Origin: an uncultured Ruminococcus sp.
GTDB taxonomy: Bacteria > Bacillota > Clostridia > Oscillospirales > Acutalibacteraceae
Reading direction: 5' to 3'
DNA length: 43,282 nucleotides
NCBI GenBank assembly: GCA_905234015.1
Contig: CAJOFK010000034.1
Coordinates: 1 to 43,282 of the forward strand
Shown here: in pieces, positions 24,949 to 32,949 of the stretch
How positions within the stretch are numbered: position 1 is the first letter of the stretch
Layout: each line of letters begins with the position of its first letter
Notes under the pieces: model-generated
Databases searched by the model: none
Told to the model about the DNA's origin: nothing
The model's input: only the letters and a program-made list of their open reading frames with translations
Made by a program: the position numbers and the translations under genes

Positions 24949-25629
24949 TTACTTCTCCTCATCATACAATCCGATAATTCTCGGTCCGGAAACCTTCTTT
25001 GCGTAAACAAAAAATCTTTTCTCGGTAAGTCCGACCTGATCGAAAGGATAACAGGTATAAAGTATTAAGTTTTCCTCATCAGCGTCCAAATCGTAGGATT
25101 TTTTGCTTGAAGCGTTATAAATCTTGGTTTCTGTAACCTCGTATTTATAGTTGCCGTAGCTGGTACGGATTTTAACTGTATCTCCCTTTTTAACGTTTTT
25201 AAGACCGTTAAAATAGGTGTTGTTATGCCCGGCGACAAGAATTGTCTTACCGTAACCGGGAATAAAGCTTCCGGCGTATATTCCGACTCCGTTTCGAAGC
25301 GGAATAGCCGCGTCGCCGAAGAAGAGTCTTGCGTCAACGTCACAGCTTTTAATAGTTAAATCACCGAACTGCTTGTTAATAGTCGGGAAGTCGATATCCG
25401 AGGCGTTTACCGTATCGGAATCGTCCGCGGTAGGAACGAATATGTTGTCAAACGACTTTGAATAATCAACCTGCTTATCAGACAGGAACATATTTCCTAT
25501 TGAAACCGCGTCGCTTATAACCGGGAAGAATAAGGCGACGAAGAAAATACACATCGCCAAAACCATCGCCGGAGGTATAAGCACGAACTTTTTAAGCTGT
25601 GGAGAAATCTTTTTACCTGACTTCTTCAT
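24949..25629 (-). CDS. Sortase, class D-like
   Basis: 226 aa. An N-terminal membrane helix (FVLIPPAMVLAMCIFFVALF) is followed by the sortase beta-barrel. The catalytic residues are visible: His in TILVAGHNNTYF, Cys in LILYTCYPFD and Arg in TEKRFFVYAKK. The TCYP context is typical of class D sortases. Sortases cleave a sorting signal and join the protein to peptidoglycan or to another subunit. The start overlaps the 3' end of the preceding gene by 17 bp, and that gene encodes a plausible substrate, indicating a dedicated pair. Confidence 0.9.
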   Translation of the reverse strand: MKKSGKKISPQLKKFVLIPPAMVLAMCIFFVALFFPVISDAVSIGNMFLSDKQVDYSKSFDNIFVPTADDSDTVNASDIDFPTINKQFGDLTIKSCDVDARLFFGDAAIPLRNGVGIYAGSFIPGYGKTILVAGHNNTYFNGLKNVKKGDTVKIRTSYGNYKYEVTETKIYNASSKKSYDLDADEENLILYTCYPFDQVGLTEKRFFVYAKKVSGPRIIGLYDEEK

Positions 25630-26185
25630 ACGCTGCCGATTTCCTCTTTAAGTAAGTTAAACCGAAAACCGAAATAGAAAGCAGTACGGTTAAAACGCCT
25701 GACGCAACGTAAGGCAGCACGCTTTCCTCTGCTCCGGTTGTTTTGATAATGTTGGTGGAATCATCTACAACGGTCTTGCCGTTTTTTGTGATTACCTTAA
25801 TATTCCTATCGTCCGAGCCTGCGGCTGCCGAAAGGTTAAGTACCGCGGCTGCTGCGCTGGCGTAGTTGATAAGAGTTTTGCGCTCGGAGGCTGAAAGCTC
25901 CTTAACGCTCGATTTTCCGGTAGAGCCCAGGAATGAGCGTGCCTGACCGATAATCGAATTAATTTTTCCCGCCTGAGCGGTCGTCATATCAATAGTATTA
26001 AAATATGATTCCGCCTGGTTAATGTAAGACGCGGGAACGTAAACACTGTTTCCCTTCATATTCGCGGGAGTGCGCATATTGTTCAGCACACTCGCTTCAC
26101 TCGAGTTAATACCCGCCGCGAATGCAGAAACACATGATAAGCCGATGATAAGCGCTGCGGCTAAACCGGCAAACAGTTTCTTCAT
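25613..26185 (-). CDS. Probable sortase substrate with a variant sorting signal
   Basis: 190 aa from the ATG at 26185 (AAAGGAT upstream; the earlier in-frame ATG at 26218 has no site). Signal peptide LFAGLAAALIIGLSCVSAFA. The middle (about 30-145) is predicted helical with Ala/Ser-rich segments. The C-terminus is organised as a cell-wall sorting signal: IKTTGAEES, a hydrophobic stretch ASGVLTVLLSISVFGLTYL, then KRK. IKTTG would be the variant of LPXTG recognised by the neighbouring sortase; LPYVA, a few residues on, is an alternative. The middle domain is not recognised. Confidence 0.78.
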   Translation of the reverse strand: MKKLFAGLAAALIIGLSCVSAFAAGINSSEASVLNNMRTPANMKGNSVYVPASYINQAESYFNTIDMTTAQAGKINSIIGQARSFLGSTGKSSVKELSASERKTLINYASAAAAVLNLSAAAGSDDRNIKVITKNGKTVVDDSTNIIKTTGAEESVLPYVASGVLTVLLSISVFGLTYLKRKSAAYEEVR

Positions 26186-26386
26186 TTTTAAATCAATCCT
26201 TTTAATTTTTGAAATCATAAATTATTTTCACTGAACCTGCACCCAAATATATTAACACAAAAATTCTGAAAAGTAAAGTAAAATACCGTCATATGGAAAG
26301 ATTTGTTAATTTTTGTGTAATATTACCGTTATGTTTACTTATATTCGGTGATTTTGCGAAAAAAATCTTCCAAATTGAATAATTTG

Positions 26387-26415
26387 TTGCATTTAGAGGA
26401 TTTATGATGTAGAAT
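26387..26415 (+). promoter_or_regulatory. Candidate promoter of the exopolysaccharide operon
   Basis: TTGCAT, 17 bp, TAGAAT, about 100 bp before the Wzz-like start. Weak -10, so tentative. Confidence 0.35.
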
Positions 26416-26512
26416 TATAACTTGAATAACAGGCATTAACTATAGATAAACGACTTAGGAGAATTCAAAGTTGGTGAGGATTTTCCGAACATCTTTTATG
26501 AGAGGTGCTTTT

Positions 26513-27286
26513 ATGAATAACAATAACCACGATAAAAATGAAAACTATGAAATTTCCTTCGGTGAAATTTTTAAGGTTTTAAAGCGCGGCTTCTGGAAAA
26601 TGGTGATTTGCGCCGTTGCGTTCGCGCTGGCAGCGTTTGCGGTATTTAATTATTTTGTTCCGAAGAAGTATACCTCAAGCGTTAAGCTCTACGTTGAAAC
26701 CGCTACGTCGACAAGTAAAGACAACCCGATGGGCGACTACAACTACGCTACCGCGCTTGTAAATACATATGTGCAGATGCTTTCAACAAATAACTTCTAC
26801 GAAAAGCTCGCCGCAAGTCTTGACGGAAGATATACCGCCTCCGAGCTCAGCAAGACCGTTACCTTTAAAAACGGAAGCGATGAGGACGGCGTTCATACCG
26901 AGGTGTTCTCGGCTACGGTAGTTGCAAAATCTCCTACGGAAGCGAAGGTTATCGCCGACAGCGTAGCCGATACGGCTCCCGGAGTTATCGCGGCGCTTAA
27001 GAATAATGATACCGAGCTTAAGATAGTTGATAACGCTACTATCCCGACGAAACCCTCGTCACCGAACGTTATGGCGAATACGATTATCGCGGCGATAGCA
27101 GGCTTCGCGATTATGCTCGCGTTCCTGTTTATGAGGGAGCTTCTTGATAATAAGATTAAGTATTCCCCGGAGCTTACCGAATTAAACGGACTGCCGATAC
27201 TTTGCGCGGTTCCCGATTTCGGAGGCGAAAGATTTATACTCAAGGTTCCGCCTGAGCTTCGTAATAAAGCGGAAAGCGAGGTTTGA
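26513..27286 (+). CDS. Wzz/CpsC-like polysaccharide chain-length and kinase-adaptor protein
   Basis: 257 aa from the ATG at 26513, which has GAGAGGTG upstream; longer starts lack a site. Two membrane helices (about 30-50 and 185-207) bracket an external domain, as in Wzz/CpsC/YveK proteins. The segment FNYFVPKKYTSSVKLYV and the PTKPSSPN motif before the second helix are typical. In Gram-positive bacteria this protein partners the separate tyrosine kinase encoded immediately downstream, controlling chain length and export of exopolysaccharide. Only 2 bp separate the two genes. Confidence 0.9.
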   Translation: MNNNNHDKNENYEISFGEIFKVLKRGFWKMVICAVAFALAAFAVFNYFVPKKYTSSVKLYVETATSTSKDNPMGDYNYATALVNTYVQMLSTNNFYEKLAASLDGRYTASELSKTVTFKNGSDEDGVHTEVFSATVVAKSPTEAKVIADSVADTAPGVIAALKNNDTELKIVDNATIPTKPSSPNVMANTIIAAIAGFAIMLAFLFMRELLDNKIKYSPELTELNGLPILCAVPDFGGERFILKVPPELRNKAESEV

Positions 27287-27288
27287 TT

Positions 27289-27999
27289 ATGGCTAATAAA
27301 AAGAATACCGAAGAATCCAATAAGGTTCTTGCGTTCCAGACCACCGAGGCATATAAAAAGGCGAGAACAAATATCGTATATTCAATCGTTAAAAAGGGCT
27401 GTAAAAGAATAATTTTTACAAGTTCTTTAAAGAGCGAGGGTAAAACAACAACTACAATCAACGTATCAATCGCGCTTTCGCAGCAGATGGGGACCAAGGT
27501 TCTCGTAATAGACTGCGACCTTCGCCGTCCTACGGTTCACTCCACCCTCGGAGTTGAAAACAGCAAGGGACTTGTAAACTACCTCAACAGCGAGTGTACC
27601 GCCGAGGAGGTTATAACCAAAACAGATAATAAGAACCTCGACTGCATCACCTTCGGCGCCGTGCCTCCCAACCCTTCAGAGCTTCTTGCGAGCGAGCCTA
27701 TGGCGGAGCTTATCGAGGAACTTGAGAATAAGTACGATTATATTATTTTCGATACGCCTCCCGTAAATATGGTTGTAGATATCGTTCCGCTTATCGGCTT
27801 ATCCGACGGTATCGTTTTCGTAGTAAAGAATAACGAAACAACCTACCCCGATTTTAACCGCGCTATCGATATGATTAAGAGAAACAACGGTAAGCTTCTC
27901 GGAGTTATTATCAACGGTATCCCGACAACTCTTACCAAAAAAGGCGGTTCCTACGTCAACGATAACAAATCCGAGTACGATTACGATTACAATTATTAA
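27289..27999 (+). CDS. Bacterial tyrosine kinase (CpsD/CapB family)
   Basis: 236 aa from the ATG at 27289, with GCGAGG upstream. Walker A SSLKSEGKTTTT, Walker A' VLVIDCDLRRPT and Walker B YIIFDTPP are all present. The C-terminal tyrosine cluster YDYDYNY is the autophosphorylation tail. CpsD kinases work with CpsC/Wzz to regulate polysaccharide assembly. Followed after 42 bp by the initiating sugar-phosphate transferase, so this is one operon. Confidence 0.94.
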   Translation: MANKKNTEESNKVLAFQTTEAYKKARTNIVYSIVKKGCKRIIFTSSLKSEGKTTTTINVSIALSQQMGTKVLVIDCDLRRPTVHSTLGVENSKGLVNYLNSECTAEEVITKTDNKNLDCITFGAVPPNPSELLASEPMAELIEELENKYDYIIFDTPPVNMVVDIVPLIGLSDGIVFVVKNNETTYPDFNRAIDMIKRNNGKLLGVIINGIPTTLTKKGGSYVNDNKSEYDYDYNY

Positions 28000-28041
28000 A
28001 CTCTCTAATAGGAGATTTTTTAAAAAGAATCGGGTGATTTC

Positions 28042-29499
28042 ATGTACCAAAAAGGCCGTGCGGGTTGGCTGAAACATATTGATTTCCTGATTTTAGACTG
28101 GTTTTGCGTAAATCTGTCGTTTATTACGGCTTTTTTGATCCGGTATCAGGGTAATCTTTCTGCTTTCAATGTAGAAGCCAACGATAAGCTGCTGATGATG
28201 ATTAATATCGTCGCGGTGCTCGTGGCGCTTCTTTCGCACGCATATAAAAATATACTTAAGCGCGGAATGTATAAGGAGCTTGTTGAAACGGTTAAATATA
28301 CGGTGCTCGTATTTTTAGCTTCAGTTTTCTTCCTTTACGCGTTTAATGATAACAACTCGGGCGCTGTAAGAGAAACTCTTTATATAACCGCGGGATTTTT
28401 GCTTCCTCTTGATTATGTATGCAGGGGAGTATGGAAACGGTTCGTAAGGTTCAGACTTTCGCGCGCCGAAGGCACCTCTATGCTTGTAGTTACCACCAGC
28501 AGTATTGCCGAAAAGGTTGTTTATACGCTTGAAAATAAAGGCTTCGGTAACTTTAAGATAGCGGGAATCGTTATCATAGATAAAAACTTAACAGGAAAAA
28601 AGATTAAGGGCGTACCCGTAGTTGCGGGAGTTCAGGACGCCGCGGACTACGTTTGCCGCGAATGGGTTGACGAGGTTTTCGTTGATGTTCACAGCGAAAA
28701 AATGTATCCCAAAAAGCTCATAAGCGAGTTTGAGACGATGGGACTTGTTATCCACGAAAGACTCGCGAATTCCTCCGATACTGATACGAACCGGAAAATG
28801 GTTGAAAAAATCTGTACATATACCGTACTTACCTCGACTATTAACTCCGCTTCGCCTCTACAGCTTTTTGTTAAAAGATTTTTTGATATTATAGGCGGCG
28901 TTGTAGGATGTATCGTTACGGGAATCCTGTTTATTTTCGTAGCACCGCTGATTTATATAAAATCTCCCGGACCGATTATCTTCAAGCAGGAAAGAGTAGG
29001 CAAAAACGGAAAGAAGTTTATGCTTTATAAATTCCGCACAATGTACCTCGACGCCGAGGAGCGTAAGCAGGAGCTTATGGAGGAAAACCGCGTCAAGGAC
29101 GGAATGATGTTTAAAATCGAGTTCGACGAGCGTATAATCGGCTGTAAAAAGCTTAAGAACGGTAAGGTTAAGCGCGGAATCGGCGGCTGGTTAAGAAGGC
29201 TGTCTATTGACGAGTTCCCGCAGTTTCTTAATGTTCTTAAGGGTGAAATGAGTATGGTAGGAACCCGTCCGCCGACAGTAGATGAATGGGAAAAGTACGA
29301 GCTTCATCACCGCGCCCGCCTTGCAATTAAACCGGGAATTACCGGAATGTGGCAGGTAAACGGACGAAGTGAAATTACCGACTTCGAGAAGGTTGTTAAG
29401 CTCGATACAATGTATATCCGCGAGTGGAAAATTTCACTCGACGTAAAAATTCTCGTTAAGACCGTTTTCACGGTGTTTAAGCGTGAAGGCTCAATGTAA
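28042..29499 (+). CDS. Undecaprenyl-phosphate sugar phosphotransferase (WbaP/CpsE-type initiating enzyme)
   Basis: 485 aa. Four N-terminal helices (about 10-120), a Rossmann-like middle domain (about 140-260), another helix at about 280-305, and the catalytic phosphoglycosyltransferase domain with IIFKQERVGKNGKKF, LYKFRTM, the acidic FKIEFDERI, LSIDEFPQFLNVLKGEMS and GTRPP. It starts exopolysaccharide synthesis by placing a hexose-1-phosphate (commonly galactose or glucose) on undecaprenyl phosphate. The sugar is not readable. A long perfect terminator follows. Confidence 0.94.
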   Translation: MYQKGRAGWLKHIDFLILDWFCVNLSFITAFLIRYQGNLSAFNVEANDKLLMMINIVAVLVALLSHAYKNILKRGMYKELVETVKYTVLVFLASVFFLYAFNDNNSGAVRETLYITAGFLLPLDYVCRGVWKRFVRFRLSRAEGTSMLVVTTSSIAEKVVYTLENKGFGNFKIAGIVIIDKNLTGKKIKGVPVVAGVQDAADYVCREWVDEVFVDVHSEKMYPKKLISEFETMGLVIHERLANSSDTDTNRKMVEKICTYTVLTSTINSASPLQLFVKRFFDIIGGVVGCIVTGILFIFVAPLIYIKSPGPIIFKQERVGKNGKKFMLYKFRTMYLDAEERKQELMEENRVKDGMMFKIEFDERIIGCKKLKNGKVKRGIGGWLRRLSIDEFPQFLNVLKGEMSMVGTRPPTVDEWEKYELHHRARLAIKPGITGMWQVNGRSEITDFEKVVKLDTMYIREWKISLDVKILVKTVFTVFKREGSM

Positions 29500-29505
29500 A
29501 TAAAT

Positions 29506-29544
29506 TCGGTCGGAAACATTTAACGCGTTTTCGGCCGATTTTTT
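29506..29544 (+). terminator. Terminator after the initiating sugar transferase
   Basis: TCGGTCGGAAAC pairs over 12 bp with GTTTTCGGCCGA (two G-U pairs) and is followed by T6. Confidence 0.92.
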
Positions 29545-29627
29545 ACTTTATAAGAAACTGCGTTCCTTATAAAGTAAAAAAACATTTTATATTTCCCGCT
29601 CAGTTGCGCCCTGCGTGCGCACGAGCG
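29541..29627 (+). repeat. Dispersed intergenic element, copy C: inverted repeat plus GC-rich core
   Basis: TTTTACTTTATAAG (29541-29554) pairs perfectly with CTTATAAAGTAAAA (29566-29579). The core TATATTTCCCGCTCAGTTGC plus GCCCTGCGTGCGCACG follows at 29588-29623. Compared with copy A (13492-13627), both share CTTTATARGAAACTGC, and two stem positions differ with matching changes on the other arm. It lies in the leader of glf. Confidence 0.8.
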
Positions 29628-29668
29628 ATGGATATACCACGCTTTCTTGCCGAAAGGGTTTGCGATTT

Positions 29669-30787
29669 ATGAAATACGATTATTTAATAGTAGGCTCCGG
29701 ACTTTACGGAGCGGTTTTTGCCCGTGAGGCGGCTGATAAAGGGAAAAAAGTTCTTGTTATCGACAGGCGCCCGAATATCGCGGGAAATGTATATACCGAG
29801 AAAGTTGAGGGAATAAACGTCCATAAATACGGCGCTCATATTTTCCATACCAACGATAAAAAGGTCTGGGATTATATTACGAGGTTTGCCGAATTCAACC
29901 GCTTTACCAATTCCCCGGTAGCAAATTTCAAGGGCGAGCTTTTCTCCCTTCCGTTCAATATGTATACCTTCAACAAGATGTGGGGCGTTGTAACTCCCGG
30001 GCAGGCTCAGGCTAAAATAGACGAGCAGCGCGGCGAGATTAAGGGCGAGCCGAAAAACCTCGAGGAGCAGGCGATATCACTCGTAGGACGTGATATTTAC
30101 GAAAAGCTTATCAAGGGCTATACCGAAAAGCAGTGGGGACGCGACTGCACCTCGCTTCCGCCGTTTATTATAAAAAGACTGCCGGTGCGCCTGACCTTTG
30201 ATAACAATTACTTCAACGCGCTTTATCAGGGAATCCCCGTCGGCGGTTATACGAAGCTGGTTGAAAACCTGCTTGAGGGAATCGAGGTAAGGCTTAATGT
30301 CGATTATCTGAAAAACAGAAAAGAACTAGGTTCGCTCGCGGATAAGGTTCTTTATACCGGAGCGATTGACGAGTATTTTGACTTTAAGCTCGGAACGCTG
30401 GAGTACCGCTCCGTCCGTTTTGAAAACGAGCTTCTCGATATACCGAACTATCAGGGTAACGCCGCGGTAAATTATACCGACCGCGAAACTCCGTGGACCC
30501 GTATAATCGAGCATAAATGGTTTGAGTTCGGAAAGGACGAAAACGGAAACGACCTTCCTAAAACCGTAATAAGCCGCGAGTATTCCTCCGAATGGAAGCC
30601 CGGCGACGAGCCTTATTATCCCGTTAACGACGAAAGAAATTCAAAGCTCTGCGGCAGGTATAAAGAGCTTGCCGAGACTGAGAAAAACGTGATTTTCGGC
30701 GGACGCCTCGGCGAGTATAAGTATTACGATATGGACGCCGTAATAGCCGCCGCGCTTAATAAGGCTGAGGAAGAACTTCCCGAATAA
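29669..30787 (+). CDS. glf: UDP-galactopyranose mutase
   Basis: 372 aa from the ATG at 29669 (AAAGGG upstream; a GTG-less upstream extension from 29615 runs through the repeat element and is rejected). The FAD-binding GSGLYGAVFAREAADKG opens the protein. KYGAHIFHT, EKQWGRD, RLPVRLTFDNNYF and ALYQGIPVGGY are characteristic. It interconverts UDP-galactopyranose and UDP-galactofuranose, so the exopolysaccharide or another glycan probably contains galactofuranose. It is separated from the upstream operon by a terminator and repeat, so it may have its own control. Confidence 0.95.
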   Translation: MKYDYLIVGSGLYGAVFAREAADKGKKVLVIDRRPNIAGNVYTEKVEGINVHKYGAHIFHTNDKKVWDYITRFAEFNRFTNSPVANFKGELFSLPFNMYTFNKMWGVVTPGQAQAKIDEQRGEIKGEPKNLEEQAISLVGRDIYEKLIKGYTEKQWGRDCTSLPPFIIKRLPVRLTFDNNYFNALYQGIPVGGYTKLVENLLEGIEVRLNVDYLKNRKELGSLADKVLYTGAIDEYFDFKLGTLEYRSVRFENELLDIPNYQGNAAVNYTDRETPWTRIIEHKWFEFGKDENGNDLPKTVISREYSSEWKPGDEPYYPVNDERNSKLCGRYKELAETEKNVIFGGRLGEYKYYDMDAVIAAALNKAEEELPE

Positions 30788-30797
30788 AAAATAATAT

Positions 30798-30861
30798 CCC
30801 GCGTATAATATCCATATCAGGGTGATTTTATGTTATGGATAATATCCGCGGGAGTTTTTTT
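30798..30861 (+). terminator. Terminator-like hairpin of glf, with a start codon in its loop
   Basis: CCCGCGTATAATATCCATA (30798-30816) and TATGGATAATATCCGCGGG (30834-30852) pair at 17 of 19 positions and are followed by AG and T7. The 17-base loop holds an AGGGTG ribosome binding site and the ATG of the next small ORF. Confidence 0.8.
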
Positions 30862-30955
30862 ATTTATCGTTTTTGTGCTATATTCCTGCGTTGTTGCAGG
30901 CGGGAGAGCCGACAGAAAAATGAATGAACTTATGAAAAATATCCGGAAGAAGTAG
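30830..30955 (+). CDS. Small membrane protein (41 aa)
   Basis: ATG with AGGGTG five bases upstream, encoding one membrane helix (LWIISAGVFLFIVFVLYSCV) followed by a charged tail with VAGGRADRKMNELMKN. The hydrophobic-then-charged order and the R-x-D-R-x-M-x-E-L type tail are what small uncharacterised Clostridia membrane proteins look like, so it is more convincing than the peptide at 10484. It starts in the loop of a terminator-like hairpin. Function unknown. Confidence 0.55.
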   Translation: MLWIISAGVFLFIVFVLYSCVVAGGRADRKMNELMKNIRKK

Positions 30956-30966
30956 CTCTTCCGGAT

Positions 30967-31152
30967 TTAATTCTGCTTTTTTACGATTTTATATTCGTCA
31001 TAGAGGTTGAAATAATGACAGTCGCGTACGGTTCCCGTTAAAAACCTCGCCATTTCGTCCTCGTCAAGATTAATATCGCATACATAACATTCGAACTCAT
31101 CGTCGAAGATATAATGCGCGCAGTGTTCGCAGTCAGTCATATTAATTGCCAT
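30967..31152 (-). CDS. Small cysteine-rich protein, DUF6472-like
   Basis: 61 aa from the ATG at 31152, five codons after a longer in-frame start; GGAAAGG lies just upstream. Four cysteines appear as C-x2-C (DCEHCAHY) and C-x2-C (FECYVCDINL), then a fifth in VRDCHYFNL, with the conserved ending NLYDEYKIVKKQ. The pattern suggests a small metal-binding protein. Its leader (31153-31240) is shared with that of enolase (see findings). Confidence 0.75.
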   Translation of the reverse strand: MAINMTDCEHCAHYIFDDEFECYVCDINLDEDEMARFLTGTVRDCHYFNLYDEYKIVKKQN

Positions 31153-31260
31153 AGCCTTTCCGCCCACAAACAGTCATTATAATTCTCTACATCCTTACCG
31201 TGGGCGGATAAGGCGTAAAGCGGCGATTACAGTCATTGCCCGTTGACGCTCCGCGGCAAA
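31147..31260 (-). promoter_or_regulatory. Structured leader of the DUF6472-like gene, shared with enolase
   Basis: On the minus strand the stretch ending in GTGGGCGGAAAGGCT directly abuts the ATG. CCGCCCAC (complement at 31199-31206) can pair either with GTGGGCGG beside the ribosome binding site (8 bp, perfect) or within the local hairpin CCTTA-CCG / CGG-TAAGG. About 75 bases align closely with 37325-37397. Confidence 0.6.
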
Positions 31261-31282
31261 CCGGGCGAACAACATAAATCCT

Positions 31283-31306
31283 GATAGTGTGAATTTTTAC
31301 ACTATC
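31283..31306. terminator. Hairpin between the LOG gene and the DUF6472 leader
   Basis: GATAGTGT / ACACTATC with an 8-base A/T loop, just past the stop of the LOG-family gene. The T-run is poor, so termination is uncertain. Confidence 0.45.
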
Positions 31307-31309
31307 ACC

Positions 31310-31876
31310 TCAGCTTTTCTCGTATTTATAGTATGAGAAAGGAACGTAGTTCTCTATGTAGTTTAATATCTCGTCCTTATTATCGCTTACGAAAAAGAGG
31401 GTTAAGCACTTTTCCGCCATAAAGCCCTCGCTTACGGAGCTTTTAAGCATACCGAGCATACCGTCGTAATAACCGTTTACGTTATAAACCGCTATGGGCT
31501 TTCTGTGGCGGTCGAGCTGCTTTAAGGTAAGAATTTCAAAAAATTCCTCAAAGGTGCCGATTCCGCCCGGCATCATAACGAAGGCGTCGCTTCGGCTCTC
31601 CATAATCTCCTTGCGTTCTCTCATTGTATCGGTTTTTATTATTTTACAGTCCTTAAACATAACGTTTGCACCGTCAAAAAAGCGGGGGATAACGCCTGTT
31701 ATATCTCCGCCCTTACGCTTACAGCCTCTCGCTATCGCGCCCATAATTCCGAACTTTCCCGCTCCGAAAATAAGAGAGTGACCGTTTTCGGCTAGAGCTT
31801 CTCCGAACTCCTCGCCCGCCTTAAAGTAGATTTTATCTATATTTTCGCTTGACGCGCAGTATACGCAAATATTCAT
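31310..31876 (-). CDS. LOG family protein (TIGR00730-like nucleoside monophosphate phosphoribohydrolase)
   Basis: 188 aa. The Rossmann-like fold begins ICVYCASSENID. The catalytic/nucleotide motif FVMMPGGIGTFEEFFEIL (PGGxGTxxE) is intact, with SLIFGAGKFGIMGAIA near the N-terminus. Members cleave nucleoside 5'-monophosphates such as cytokinin ribotides; older annotation as lysine decarboxylase is wrong. The physiological substrate in bacteria like this is unknown. Monocistronic. Confidence 0.92.
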   Translation of the reverse strand: MNICVYCASSENIDKIYFKAGEEFGEALAENGHSLIFGAGKFGIMGAIARGCKRKGGDITGVIPRFFDGANVMFKDCKIIKTDTMRERKEIMESRSDAFVMMPGGIGTFEEFFEILTLKQLDRHRKPIAVYNVNGYYDGMLGMLKSSVSEGFMAEKCLTLFFVSDNKDEILNYIENYVPFSYYKYEKS

Positions 31877-31997
31877 AGTTCATCTTCCTTTTTATACGCA
31901 TTTATACGCAACTAACTCATTTTATCACAGAATGTGAGTTTTATCTACTGTGATTTTATATATAAAATCGGGTAAAATTTTGTGCGAAATTCTCAGG

Positions 31998-32026
31998 TTG
32001 AATATTTTTTTCAGAAGTGCTATAAT
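31998..32026 (+). promoter_or_regulatory. Sigma-A promoter of the membrane-anchored cohesin-like protein
   Basis: TTGAAT, 17 bp, TATAAT, 38 bp before the ATG at 32065. Confidence 0.75.
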
Positions 32027-32064
32027 TTTTCTTGTCAGTATTTAAAAAAAGGAAGTACAAAGAT

Positions 32065-32862
32065 ATGAAAAAAAGAAGGAAATTTACCGCAGCGGAAAAA
32101 ATCACCCTAACGGTGCTTGCGCTGCTTATGATAGGCGTTGCTGTCGCGGCGGCGATAATTGTCGTAAATAACGTGAATGACGCAAACCGCAAGGCGACCG
32201 ATACAGCTCATACCACCGTAAGGCTCGAAACCTCCCGTGCCGTGGAAACTACTGCTCAGCCCGGAGCTACGGAGAAGGTTATAAAAAAGAGCAAGAAGTC
32301 CGGCACAGGCTCAAATACTCCGGCGGCTCAGGAAACCTCGGAGGCGGCTAAAACCGCTTCGAACAACAGCACGTCCTCAAAAACGTCAAAGACTTCGAAA
32401 ACCTCGAGCACCCCTGAGGCGCAGGACGAGCAGGACGACGATAAGATTCCGGTAGTAACTCCGGAAAATAATTCAAGCCACAGCAGTAAGGAGAAGTGCG
32501 TAATAAACGGAACCACCTGCTATGTCGGCGATACGATTAACGTGACTCTGAATCTTTACGCGCCTAAGGTTCTGGTTAATTATCAGGGTTATACTGATTT
32601 TGACGGAAATTATCTTTCCTGTACCTCCACTAAGTCAACCTCCGGAGGACTTGTAAACGCTAAGGGAAATCAGATTCTCTATAATGCCTCAAACTTAAAC
32701 GGACTTGACTTTACCTCAACAGGTACGGTTTATACGGCTAAGTTCAAGGTAAAAAAAGCGGGCTCTACCACGATTACAAATACACTTGAGGTGCTTTGCG
32801 ACTTAAAGGATGTTCCGCTTGATAAAAATACATGTAAGACTACGGTAGCGGTATACAGCTGA
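32065..32862 (+). CDS. Membrane-anchored cohesin-like domain protein
   Basis: 265 aa from the ATG at 32065 (AAAGGAAG upstream; an earlier TTG at 32032 overlaps the promoter). One helix at about 17-40 (KITLTVLALLMIGVAVAAA) without an obvious cleavage site makes a type II anchored protein. A Ser/Thr/Lys-rich linker (about 55-145) leads to a C-terminal cohesin-like domain (about 148-265) with CYVGDTINVTLNL, LVNYQGYTDFDGNYL and VYTAKFKVKKAGSTTI. A cysteine pair or pairs may stabilise the domain. Partner unknown. A terminator-like hairpin follows. Confidence 0.78.
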   Translation: MKKRRKFTAAEKITLTVLALLMIGVAVAAAIIVVNNVNDANRKATDTAHTTVRLETSRAVETTAQPGATEKVIKKSKKSGTGSNTPAAQETSEAAKTASNNSTSSKTSKTSKTSSTPEAQDEQDDDKIPVVTPENNSSHSSKEKCVINGTTCYVGDTINVTLNLYAPKVLVNYQGYTDFDGNYLSCTSTKSTSGGLVNAKGNQILYNASNLNGLDFTSTGTVYTAKFKVKKAGSTTITNTLEVLCDLKDVPLDKNTCKTTVAVYS

Positions 32863-32879
32863 TACCTGCGTGATTAAAT

Positions 32880-32908
32880 AAGGATTGGTTATTATATATC
32901 CAATCCTT
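32880..32908 (+). terminator. Hairpin after the anchored cohesin-like gene
   Basis: AAGGATTGG / CCAATCCTT with an 11-base A/T loop; short T-rich tail. Confidence 0.65.
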
Positions 32909-32949
32909 GTTGTGTGAAAGCCCTAAACTCAATTTGCTGAGGAAAGATA

